This document shows, in pieces, positions 1 through 5,723 of a stretch of 9,418 nt of DNA; positions within the stretch are counted from its first letter, which is position 1, and each line of letters starts with the position of its first letter. Origin of the DNA: an uncultured Vampirovibrio sp. (GTDB lineage Bacteria; Cyanobacteriota; Vampirovibrionia; Gastranaerophilales; Gastranaerophilaceae); NCBI GenBank assembly GCA_910583725.1, contig CAJTXZ010000038.1:1-9418 (forward strand). The letters run 5' to 3'. The notes beneath the pieces are model-generated. The model saw only the letters and a list, made by a program, of their open reading frames with translations, had not been told where the DNA came from and did not search any database. Made by a program: the position numbers and the translations under genes.

Positions 1-3
1 TAA

Positions 4-9
4 CTCCTT
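4..9 (-). promoter_or_regulatory. Shine-Dalgarno site of a leftward gene starting outside the window
   Basis: The reverse strand reads AAGGAG here, followed by TTA at the window edge. This is a strong ribosome-binding site just downstream of a consensus promoter (27-55). The start codon of the gene must lie a few bases beyond position 1, so its identity cannot be seen. Confidence 0.6.
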
Positions 10-26
10 GTATAATACTGAATCTA

Positions 27-55
27 ATTATATTCCTTAACCCTTTATTTGTCAA
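27..55 (-). promoter_or_regulatory. Consensus sigma70/sigmaA promoter P1, leftward
   Basis: On the reverse strand TTGACA (55-50) is followed by exactly 17 bases and then TATAAT (32-27). Both hexamers match the consensus perfectly. The transcript would start near position 20 and reach the AAGGAG ribosome-binding site at 4-9 within a short leader. It drives an unseen gene to the left. Confidence 0.8.
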
Positions 56-107
56 AAGGTTTTTTTGTTTCGTGTTAGATTATCAATAACCTTGTTTCTA
101 CATTTTC

Positions 108-136
108 ATTATACACCATCCTTTTTGATTTGTCAA
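108..136 (-). promoter_or_regulatory. Consensus sigma70/sigmaA promoter P2, leftward
   Basis: This is a second perfect promoter on the reverse strand: TTGACA (136-131), 17 bases, TATAAT (113-108). It lies 81 bases upstream of P1. The two share the sequence ACCTYTTGACAAAT around the -35 box, so they look like duplicated copies. Transcripts from P2 would carry a roughly 100-base leader through P1. Confidence 0.75.
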
Positions 137-204
137 GAGGTTTTTAAAATATTTTTTAGGTTTTTTATAACCTTGCTGTCGCTGAGCGTTTTATACCTTA
201 TATA

Positions 205-252
205 TAAAAAAGACCCTCCCGACAGCTACACCGAAGTGTAACTGTCGAGAGG
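205..252 (-). terminator. Intrinsic terminator with UUCG tetraloop, leftward
   Basis: Bases 215-231 pair with 236-252 in a 17-position stem with two mismatches. On the reverse strand the loop is C(UUCG)G, an exceptionally stable tetraloop. The stem is followed on that strand by GGTCTTTTTT. It closes the leftward transcript of the primase-like fragment (stop at 259) and insulates it from promoters P1 and P2. Confidence 0.85.
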
Positions 253-258
253 TTTTCT

Positions 259-700
259 CTACATTGTGAGTTCAGCAGAAGGCTTACTGAACTTCATAAC
301 TGTCTTTTCTATTTTTGCAATACTGCCGTTCTCGTCCTTAACAATATCCGCAACATCATCTTTTGTGCCTGATACAAAACAATCAAGCAGACTTTCAATA
401 TAGTCAGTTTCCGTCAAAGCCTTTATAAATAGCGGATTAGGCTGTTCTTCTGCCGACTTCGGAGCGTATTCTGTACGCCAGTCTTTAAGCAGATGAAGAT
501 AATCACAAAGGACTCTGAAAGTGTGATTTTTCTTTGCGTTTTCCTGTTCCCGTCGTATCTTGGCAATAACGCTGTCCTTGCTTGGCTTGTATTCGCCATA
601 TTGCTTGTCATAGCTTATGCCAAAATCGTGTGCAATCTTTTCTGCCGCTTCTTTCGGGTTATTTTTGTTCTTGCTAAGGGATTTTGAGTGGGAAACTCAT
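259..700 (-). pseudogene. C-terminal part of an ICE CHC2 zinc-finger primase-like protein, frame broken near its start
   Basis: A reading frame of about 145 codons ends at the TAG at 259-261. It contains PKEAAEKIAHDFGISYDKQ and, further on, FRVLCDYLHLLKDW...YAPKSAEEQPNP. From memory these match the region that follows the zinc finger in the CHC2 DNA-primase-like proteins of Firmicute ICEs. The CHC2 cysteines and histidine are absent, so the DNA-binding half is missing. The frame has no good start codon: a strong GGAGG site leads to ATG at 700-698, but that ATG opens an eight-codon peptide ending in TAG (676-674). The long frame is one base away, with a TGA at 699-697. A +1 slip at CCT-TAG-C would join them. 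The more likely reading is a truncated, decayed gene or a one-base sequence error. A terminator lies just upstream (729-759), so expression would need read-through. Confidence 0.6.
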
Positions 701-721
701 TGTCTGACCTCCTTTTGGACA

Positions 722-759
722 TAAAAAAAGCAGTCAAGTGTTTTTGATACTTGACTGCT
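722..759 (-). terminator. Intrinsic terminator after the replication initiator gene, leftward
   Basis: AGCAGTCAAGT (729-739) pairs perfectly with ACTTGACTGCT (749-759), an 11 bp stem with a 9-base loop. On the reverse strand the stem is followed by TTTTTTT, the complement of the A-run at 722-729. It lies 15 bases beyond the stop of the gene at 775-1572. Confidence 0.85.
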
Positions 760-774
760 ATGTACGGGACGGAA

Positions 775-1572
775 TTAACCGCCCCCATTAAAGTGATAAT
801 TCACTTCGGAGGTATAATAGTTGTCGATAGTAACGGCAGCATTATACAGGACTGTTTTCAGATAGGACTTGATATTACGCACTTTGCTTGGATTTTCTTT
901 CAGACAGGAGAAGATATACTCGATGTGCATAGAATTGAGCTTCAGAATACGGCTCTTGACAAGCTCGGTCGGAACTTTATCCTTTCCGATATTCTGCGTT
1001 TCCGCTTCTGAGCATACACATTCAAGCATTATATCGACAATTTCATCAAGCTGTGCCTTGTTGTATTGGTCAACGATTAGGTCGTATTCGATATTTTCAA
1101 GAATGATTGCTCTGTATCCGTCAATCTTATCAATCCCATCAGGCAGGATAGATTGATTGATATTAAAAAGCTCTTTATTTTCTTTTTCTTTATTTGATTT
1201 CTCTTTACTTAATTGTGCCGAGGACATCTGTTTGGGTTTTACCCGTTCGGATTTATTCCGTTTAGGTTCGTCGAAATGGCGTGGCTTCATTCTTATATCG
1301 TAGAACACTTCGCCGTAAGTTCCATTTTTTCGCCGTTCTCGGTATCGGGTGATATATCCTGTTGCTTCAAGCTCCTTTATGATAGAAGCGATAGTATCGG
1401 AACATTCACGGTTGATTTTCGATAAACCTGAGATTGTCATATCCCATTTTTCAGGGAGCGATAATATTTGGGAGAGTAAACCTCTGGCTTTAAGAGAAAG
1501 CCGCATATCTCTTAAATGGTAATTTGACATTACCGTGTATCCGTCTGCTGTTTCAACTCTGCAATACGCCAT
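775..1572 (-). CDS. Replication initiator-like protein (winged-helix N-terminus, DUF6017-like C-terminus)
   Basis: This 265-residue protein resembles the helix-turn-helix/DUF6017 replication proteins of Firmicute ICEs and plasmids. The N-terminal part (about 1-100) has the typical VMSNYHLRDMRLSLKARGLL segment, then a winged-helix pattern (ISGLSKI..., ASIIKELEATGYI) suited to binding origin DNA. A charged, lysine-rich linker (about 100-140) follows. The C-terminal domain (about 150-262) carries the family pattern YRAIILENIEYD, LDEIVDIMLE, KSRILKLNSMHIEYI, NIKSYLKTVLYNAAVTIDNYY. The ATG shares its A with the TGA stop of the upstream gene (TGATG), so translation is probably coupled. It is the last intact gene of the leftward unit and is followed by a terminator. 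Family assignment is from memory of conserved motifs. Direct binding to an origin is inferred. Confidence 0.8.
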   Translation of the reverse strand: MAYCRVETADGYTVMSNYHLRDMRLSLKARGLLSQILSLPEKWDMTISGLSKINRECSDTIASIIKELEATGYITRYRERRKNGTYGEVFYDIRMKPRHFDEPKRNKSERVKPKQMSSAQLSKEKSNKEKENKELFNINQSILPDGIDKIDGYRAIILENIEYDLIVDQYNKAQLDEIVDIMLECVCSEAETQNIGKDKVPTELVKSRILKLNSMHIEYIFSCLKENPSKVRNIKSYLKTVLYNAAVTIDNYYTSEVNYHFNGGG

Positions 1573-2120
1573 CAGAATTCAATCTCCAGCACGAGAATAT
1601 CGTTATCTCCGATTTCTCCAAACTTTTCTTCAAAAAAGGTATTGACAAATTCGTCAAGATGTGCTTCATACATTGCCGCTTCGATTTCATCGGCAATTCT
1701 GCCCATTTCCTCGACCTCGGCACGGAGCTTGTCATACTCACGCTTTGTCTTAATGAATTCAGCCGTGCTTGCACCCTTAATAGTACGGGGATAGACGAAT
1801 GTTCTATACTCCTTAGCGTCAAGCTCCGCTTTCAGATTTGTAACCTTATTCCTGAGTTCTGCACCGAAGAAAAAAATCTTGAAAAAGGTCTTGACATTTT
1901 CCTCAGTTTGTGCTTCGGTTTTTTCTGAAAAATATTTCAGAAAAGACTTGACATCTGTCAGCTTTTGTGCTATGAACCCCTCGAAAAAATTTTCAGAGAA
2001 GGGGTTGACAAATCTGTCATTCTGTGATAAGGGAGAACCCTTGAAATTTCTTTCAGAAAAGGTATTGACATTTCTGTCGTTCTGTGATATGGGACTTCCG
2101 ATTGCTTTACTGTTCTTCAT
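1572..2120 (-). CDS. ICE protein of unknown function with degenerate 19-20-residue repeats and a coiled-coil segment
   Basis: I do not recognise this 182-residue protein. The start at 2120 is supported by an AGGCGG site 8 bases upstream. Its N-terminal half is a run of degenerate repeats: ISQNDRNVNTFSERNFKG, LSQNDRFVNPFSENFFEG, AQKLTDVKSFLKYFSEK and AQTEENVKTFFKIFFF. A fifth, isolated copy lies near the C-terminus (AHLDEFVNTFFEEKFGE). The shared core is V-(N/K)-(T/S/P)-F-x(2-3)-F. Between repeats four and five, residues about 90-150 are rich in Lys, Glu and Leu and probably form a coiled coil. The gene overlaps the replication initiator by one base and is probably translated with it. Its place directly upstream of the initiator suggests a role in replication or maintenance of the element, but nothing in the sequence proves this. 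Confidence 0.7.
   Translation of the reverse strand: MKNSKAIGSPISQNDRNVNTFSERNFKGSPLSQNDRFVNPFSENFFEGFIAQKLTDVKSFLKYFSEKTEAQTEENVKTFFKIFFFGAELRNKVTNLKAELDAKEYRTFVYPRTIKGASTAEFIKTKREYDKLRAEVEEMGRIADEIEAAMYEAHLDEFVNTFFEEKFGEIGDNDILVLEIEF
1872..2100. repeat. Four degenerate direct repeats (57-60-base period) inside the 182-codon gene
   Basis: On the plus strand, copies share the core CAGAAAAGGnnTTGACA followed by nnTCTGTCnnTCTGTG. The TTGACA elements start at 1891, 1948, 2005 and 2065, giving spacings of 57, 57 and 60 bases. A fifth, isolated copy starts at 1642. All spacings are multiples of three and the protein shows the same repeats, so coding explains them. Their position upstream of a replication initiator also leaves room for a DNA-level iteron role, which is inference. 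Confidence 0.65.
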
Positions 2121-2169
2121 AATAATTCCGCCTTTCTTAATGTTGGTTTGAGCTTATCATATATTCAGG

Positions 2170-2215
2170 GAATAGAAAAACCCCGTATCTAACGGTTTAA
2201 CCGTCGGATACGGGG
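2170..2215. terminator. Intrinsic terminator, mainly leftward, possibly bidirectional
   Basis: CCCCGTATC (2181-2189) pairs perfectly with GATACGGGG (2207-2215), and an inner ACGG/CCGT pair extends the hairpin around a TTTAA loop. On the reverse strand it is followed by TTTTTCTATTC. On the plus strand the following TAATCTTTTTA is weaker. It lies just beyond the stop of the short ORF at 2224-2439 and separates the recombinase side from the replication genes. Confidence 0.8.
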
Positions 2216-2223
2216 TAATCTTT

Positions 2224-2439
2224 TTATTTACCAAGTTCAAGGCTCATCACGAGAGTTATATCTTCCCACTGATTTTGCCTTAAATACTTGCCGTTAGCCT
2301 TCTGATAGGCTCTTGCCATTTCATAGGTTATCGGAAAATCCCATTGTATAGCGATTTTCTGATTAATCCCTATTACTAATAGCTGCCTGTGTTGCCGATA
2401 GTCTGAGTATAAATTTTCGTAAGGTAGAGCGTTGAACAC
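2224..2439 (-). pseudogene. Short ORF, probably the C-terminal remnant of an ICE gene cut at the junction
   Basis: This 71-codon frame would start at a GTG (2439) with no ribosome-binding site, and its first 77 bases overlap the recombinase gene in another frame. The C-terminal part (residues about 30-71, QWDFPITYEMARAYQKANG...EDITLVMSLELGK) looks like genuine protein. It stops just before a strong terminator, as the end of a real gene would. The upstream part of that gene is missing: the recombinase and the AT-rich island begin where it should continue. I do not recognise the family. It may not be translated at all. Confidence 0.4.
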
Positions 2440-2989
2440 CGAAAATTTTGGCTATTTGGGATTTTGATACACCTTTGGCAAGTAAATTCTGTATACGTTT
2501 CTGATTTTTGCTAAGTTTAAGCTTTTTTGATTCTGCAGAAAAAGGACGACCGAGTTTTTTCCCTGATGCTTTGATATTAGCAAGCGATGATTTCGTGCGT
2601 TGGCTAATTAAATTTCTCTCAATTTCAGCAGCTAAGCCAAACGCAAATGCCAAAACTTTTGATTGTATGTCGTTACCGAGCCTGTAATTCTCTTTAATCG
2701 TCCAAACTTGGCAGTTTTTGTTTAAGCAGGTTTCTAAAATCCGCATAACTTCCAATAAAGACCTGCCTAATCGGGAGATTTCGCAAGAAATTAAAATGTC
2801 ATTTTCCTGTAAATTGTCTAACAAAGTGCCCAGTTTGCGGTTTTTTAATGCCTTTCGGGAGGATATTTTTTCTTCCACCCACTCATCAATTTTCAATCCC
2901 TGATTTTTTGCAAACTGTTCAATCTCAAAATGTTGATGTTCAAGGGTTTGTTTGTTGGAACTCACCCGAATATAACCAATAACGGCCAT
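2363..2989 (-). CDS. Serine site-specific recombinase, Mpi/Hin DNA-invertase type
   Basis: This 208-residue enzyme should cut and rejoin DNA at paired sites through a phosphoserine link. The resolvase/invertase domain starts with GYIRVSSNKQT, giving catalytic Ser10 next to Arg8. SRLGR (72-76) supplies two further conserved arginines. FGLAAEIERNLISQRTK (117-133) is the E-helix that mediates dimerisation and binds the crossover site. GRPF leads into a C-terminal helix-turn-helix (about 171-194, GVSKSQIAKIFGVQRSTLRK). Overall wording is closest to the Bacteroides Mpi family (NYRLGNDIQSKVLAFAFGL). ATG at 2989 is chosen over an upstream TTG (3004) because GGAGG lies 8 bases before it. The last dozen residues (LRLSATQAAISNRD) extend beyond the usual end and may be read from neighbouring ICE DNA. 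It is divergent from the SPFH operon. No clear invertible segment with paired sites is visible. Confidence 0.88.
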   Translation of the reverse strand: MAVIGYIRVSSNKQTLEHQHFEIEQFAKNQGLKIDEWVEEKISSRKALKNRKLGTLLDNLQENDILISCEISRLGRSLLEVMRILETCLNKNCQVWTIKENYRLGNDIQSKVLAFAFGLAAEIERNLISQRTKSSLANIKASGKKLGRPFSAESKKLKLSKNQKRIQNLLAKGVSKSQIAKIFGVQRSTLRKFILRLSATQAAISNRD

Positions 2990-3024
2990 AATAAAATCCT
3001 CCAAAATACTGTTAAAAACTGGTC

Positions 3025-3053
3025 ATTTTAATAGAACGTTAAAATTGCGTAAA
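3025..3053 (-). promoter_or_regulatory. Candidate promoter of the recombinase gene
   Basis: On the reverse strand TTTACG (3053-3048), a 17-base spacer and TAAAAT (3030-3025) give a good -35/-10 pair about 36 bases upstream of the recombinase ATG. The region is so AT-rich that chance matches are likely, so this is only a reasonable candidate. Confidence 0.35.
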
Positions 3054-3068
3054 TTTTTTGCAATTTTA
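3040..3068. repeat. Inverted repeat TAAAATTGC / GCAATTTTA, possible operator
   Basis: Two perfect 9-base arms (3040-3048 and 3060-3068) flank an 11-base spacer. The repeat overlaps the -35 box of the candidate recombinase promoter. The layout would suit a dimeric regulator or the recombinase itself, giving autoregulation. There is no rightward gene upstream, so it is not a terminator. Confidence 0.4.
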
Positions 3069-3083
3069 TATTTTTCATTAAAG

Positions 3084-3116
3084 CAAATAAAAACAAATAA
3101 AATCAGTGTTTTATTT
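3084..3116. repeat. Tandem CAAATAAAA repeats with an inverted copy in the divergent intergenic region
   Basis: CAAATAAAA occurs twice in tandem (3084-3092 and 3094-3102). The second copy is followed, after a 6-base loop, by the inverted copy TTTTATTT (3109-3116). The intergenic region 2990-3248 holds no gene. It contains this structure, the inverted repeat at 3040-3068, the recombinase promoter candidate, and presumably the start of the rightward operon, for which no convincing -35/-10 pair is seen. Confidence 0.4.
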
Positions 3117-3248
3117 TAAATTCAAAGCTTTCAACAACATCCTAAAAAAATAAATTTTCCATACTGGCACTAATCGTTGGTTTAGTTACAGTAAGATTAG
3201 ATAGAATTTATGTAAACAAATAAGCATATCAAAGTGAAAGGCTTAGCA

Positions 3249-4331
3249 ATGGCAATAGTAGATGTAATTAAATATAATGGTGAGGCAGATGTTTTTGCTT
3301 GGAAATACCCAAATGAAGAACTAGGCTCATGGACACAGCTTGTTGTAAGCGAATCGCAAGAGGCTATTCTGATAAAAGGCGGTAAGGTACTTGATGTTTT
3401 TGGCGGTGGACGTCATACACTTGATACAGCCAATGTTCCGTTTCTAAAAAAGCTAATCAATTTGCCATTTGGTAAAAAGAGTCCTTTTACTGCAGAAATT
3501 TGGTTTATTAACAAAGGGTATAACCTTGATATAAAATGGGGAACTCCCGCTCCCATTCAGATACAAGACCCCAAACACGGCATATTTATACCAGTTCGTG
3601 CAAATGGCATATTTAGCATCCGTATAAGCAATTCCAAAAAATTTTTTATTAAACTGGTTGCGACAATGCCAACATTTGATAAGGTTAAAATCAGCGACTA
3701 CTTCAGAGGTGTTTATGTTACAAAAGTCAAAGATGCCATTTCCAACTATTTTATTAAAGAAAAAATCAGTTTTTTAGAAATAAATACTTATATGGACGAA
3801 TTGTCTGAAACCTTAAAAGAAGCCATATACCCAATTATGGATGATTATGGCGTTGAGCTTGTTTCATTTTATGTAAATGATATTAGCGTTCCCGAAGATG
3901 ATATTGGGGTTAAGACATTAAAAAGTGCTCTTGCCAAACGCGCTGAAATGGAAATTATTGGCTATAATTACCAGCAAGAACGTTCTTTTGATGCCCTCGA
4001 AGGCGCTGCAAAAAATCCAAATTCTTCTTCTGCATCACTTATGGGAGCAGGAATGGGAATAGGTATGGGGGTAAGCGTCGGGTCTGGCTTAGGTGATGTT
4101 TTCGGCAATATGGCCAAAGAAATAAACATTACCTCTCCTGATACAGCCACAAAAGAATGCCCTAATTGTCATGCTCATATTCCGCAAACACAAAGATTTT
4201 GCAGCAATTGCGGATTTAATACAGAAAACAAACAAGAGCTCCCCAATGTTGAAAAAAAGCAATGCCAGAAATGTAATACTCTTGTTAGCAATACAAGTAA
4301 GTTTTGCCCCAAATGTGGTGAAAAATTATAA
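3249..4331 (+). CDS. SPFH-domain protein (YdjI-like) with double C-terminal zinc ribbon
   Basis: This 360-residue protein belongs to the bacterial SPFH group that includes Bacillus subtilis YdjI, often misnamed 'virion core protein'. The N-terminal opening (MAIVDVIKYNGEADVFAWKYP) and LVVSESQEAILIKGGKVLDVFGGGRHTL are typical, and the SPFH domain runs to about residue 240. A Gly/Met-rich flexible or membrane-seeking stretch follows (265-286). Two zinc ribbons close the chain: C304/C307/C318/C321 and C339/C342/C353/C356, each CxxC-10-CxxC. SPFH proteins oligomerise on the inner face of the membrane and organise microdomains. In B. subtilis, YdjI acts with the PspA-like YdjF and membrane partners in membrane stress. 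ATG at 3249 is preferred over an in-frame GTG at 3234 because AAAGG lies a few bases before it and the family starts at MAIV. It is the first gene of the rightward operon, and the next gene starts 12 bases after its stop. Confidence 0.85.
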   Translation: MAIVDVIKYNGEADVFAWKYPNEELGSWTQLVVSESQEAILIKGGKVLDVFGGGRHTLDTANVPFLKKLINLPFGKKSPFTAEIWFINKGYNLDIKWGTPAPIQIQDPKHGIFIPVRANGIFSIRISNSKKFFIKLVATMPTFDKVKISDYFRGVYVTKVKDAISNYFIKEKISFLEINTYMDELSETLKEAIYPIMDDYGVELVSFYVNDISVPEDDIGVKTLKSALAKRAEMEIIGYNYQQERSFDALEGAAKNPNSSSASLMGAGMGIGMGVSVGSGLGDVFGNMAKEINITSPDTATKECPNCHAHIPQTQRFCSNCGFNTENKQELPNVEKKQCQKCNTLVSNTSKFCPKCGEKL

Positions 4332-4343
4332 GGAGTTAAGTTT

Positions 4344-5039
4344 ATGAATAGACGCAATGCAATATCAATCTGCGGTATTATCACTTTTATTGCCACAATT
4401 ATTCTCTCAAAAATGTGTATTGATGATTGGAGCGGATTAACAAAGTGGGCATTTGGCACTATACTTGGGTCTGAAATTGTATTTTTTAGCGGATTACTTT
4501 TCGCTGAATATATTTCACAAAAAACAGAGCAGATTATTACCCGTGTTGCTCTTTATGTGTTACTTTCTGCATATATGCTCATTAATGTAGCTGTTTCTGT
4601 TGTGTTTATCACTTCTTACAAAGATGAAAATACGTCTTTTGTGAACACAGAAGTTATTATACACGCTCTTTTGTTTATCGCCATTATAGTATTTTTGACA
4701 GCAGGAAGAAGCATATACAAATCTAATCGGAAAACAATGGCTAATTTAGCCAATGCGGAAGCAATGATTGGGAGATTAAACAAACTGGCCGCTTTGGACA
4801 AATGTTTGGCTTATCGCTCTGCGTTGAATAAAATTAGTGACGAGTTACGTTTTTCCGATATTTCATCGCCTGTTTTGGAAGATATGGAAATTAATAAAGC
4901 TATTTCGGTTATTGAACTTGAAATAGTGAATGATACAGAAACTTCTGAAAAGGTTATTAAAGATGCCCTAATTAACCTTAAGAGTTTAGTTGCGCAAAGA
5001 AATATCACCATAAGCATGGCCAAAAAAGGAAATATTTAG
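4344..5039 (+). CDS. Four-helix membrane protein with cytoplasmic helical tail
   Basis: I do not recognise the family of this 231-residue protein. It shows four hydrophobic segments: about 6-22, 34-55, 66-90 and 104-122. A soluble C-terminal region (about 125-231) follows, with heptad-like Leu/Ile/Ala spacing suggesting one or two coiled coils (NRKTMANLANAEAMIGRL..., EINKAISVIELEI). The segment after helix four is positively charged (KSNRK), which places the tail in the cytoplasm. AAGGAG lies 8 bases before the ATG. Being directly after the SPFH gene, it is a plausible membrane partner for it, as multi-pass proteins commonly accompany SPFH proteins. No catalytic motif is visible. Confidence 0.75.
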   Translation: MNRRNAISICGIITFIATIILSKMCIDDWSGLTKWAFGTILGSEIVFFSGLLFAEYISQKTEQIITRVALYVLLSAYMLINVAVSVVFITSYKDENTSFVNTEVIIHALLFIAIIVFLTAGRSIYKSNRKTMANLANAEAMIGRLNKLAALDKCLAYRSALNKISDELRFSDISSPVLEDMEINKAISVIELEIVNDTETSEKVIKDALINLKSLVAQRNITISMAKKGNI

Positions 5040-5068
5040 TGTATTGTTTATAAAAGGTGAGGAATGAA

Positions 5069-5710
5069 ATGATGGATTTTTTGTCTTTGATAATAGGATT
5101 ATTTCTTTTTGCTTCATTTTTGAGCATAATATATATTTCAATATTTTGGGTAATCGGCGGAATAAAAGATTTGATAATCGGCGAAAAGGAAGAAGAAACT
5201 GAGAAAGAGGATAGTTTCTCAGTAAAATTTGTCAGATTCTCTTTTCTATTTTTCGGTATGCTTATGGTTGGTGCTGCTTTTTCAGAAGAAAAATGGGGAC
5301 AGTGCATATTCGGAGGCGTTATTTTTTTAATGGCGTATAAAAGCATTAAAGAAAAATGTGATTCTGAGGGAAAATTATCAGGTTTGATTCTTCTGCTTCT
5401 TTTGGGGATAATCATAGTTATTGGTGCTTTTTCAGAAGAAGAATTTGGGCTGGCCATATTAGGAGGCGTTCTTGTTCTGATGGGAATCAAATTGATAGGA
5501 AAAAAAGACACCAAGAAACAAGAGGATGCTTATTCTTCTCAATCAGCAAATGAGTATAATGTAGATGCAAGCGAAGAAAATGAAAAAGTTGAAAAGCCAA
5601 AGGAAAGAACAACCATCAGATGTCCAAGCTGCAATGCCTTAAATACCGTTATTGTTGGTGAGGTCTGTTACTGTGAATTTTGCGGCAACCCTATTAAAGA
5701 AAGTAAATAA
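5069..5710 (+). CDS. Multi-pass membrane protein with internal duplication and C-terminal zinc ribbon
   Basis: Hydrophobic segments of this 213-residue protein lie at about 5-30, 55-70, 76-91, 104-120 and 126-143. Residues about 57-93 and 107-143 are an internal duplication: both contain GA(A)FSEEx(W/F)Gxx(I)xGGVxxLM followed by a Lys-Ile/Leu pair. A charged linker leads to a zinc ribbon (C185/C188 and C202/C205, CPSC-13-CEFC) near the C-terminus, which should be cytoplasmic. The start is taken at ATG 5069 because GGTGAGG lies 6 bases before it; GTG 5057 is possible but overlaps that site. The last 45 codons and the following ribosome-binding site are almost identical to the end of the gene at 8422-9054. 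By position and architecture it fits a membrane component of an SPFH complex, but the family is unknown to me. Confidence 0.75.
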   Translation: MMDFLSLIIGLFLFASFLSIIYISIFWVIGGIKDLIIGEKEEETEKEDSFSVKFVRFSFLFFGMLMVGAAFSEEKWGQCIFGGVIFLMAYKSIKEKCDSEGKLSGLILLLLLGIIIVIGAFSEEEFGLAILGGVLVLMGIKLIGKKDTKKQEDAYSSQSANEYNVDASEENEKVEKPKERTTIRCPSCNALNTVIVGEVCYCEFCGNPIKESK

Positions 5711-5714
5711 GGAG
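5579..5714 (+). repeat. Duplicated zinc-ribbon cassette, copy 1 (pairs with 8923-9058)
   Basis: This 136-base stretch covers the last 43 or so codons of the membrane protein, its stop, and the GGAG of the next gene. By eye it differs from 8923-9058 at six positions (130 of 136 identical), with an unbroken identical run from the last mismatch through the stop and ribosome-binding site. Flanking sequences are unrelated. Confidence 0.9.
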
Positions 5715-5723
5715 GATAGTAGT

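Noticed and set aside
423..611. Leftward 62-codon ORF inside the primase-like fragment
   Set aside because: It is out of frame with the conserved PKEAAEKIAHDFGISYD reading and shows no protein-like pattern.
1524..1928. Rightward 134-codon ORF
   Set aside because: It lies antisense to two overlapping, coupled leftward genes, has no ribosome-binding site, and has no recognisable pattern.
1642..2070. Five plus-strand TTGACA hexamers as -35 boxes of tandem promoters
   Set aside because: They recur with codon-multiple spacing inside a coding repeat and are not followed by -10 boxes at the right distance.
2065..2100. Repeat run near 1872-2100 as a CRISPR array
   Set aside because: The repeats are degenerate, in coding frame, and have no unique spacers of constant length.
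3166..3182. Sigma54-like promoter TGGCAC...TTGG before the operon
   Set aside because: The spacing between the two elements is one base too long and the essential GC of the -12 box reads GG.
3177..3207. TTGGTT ... TAGAAT as sigma70 promoter of the SPFH operon
   Set aside because: The spacer is 19 bases and both boxes are imperfect in very AT-rich DNA, so chance is as likely as function.
5005..5514. Leftward 169-codon ORF
   Set aside because: It is antisense to the zinc-ribbon membrane protein gene, whose own start site and motifs are well supported.
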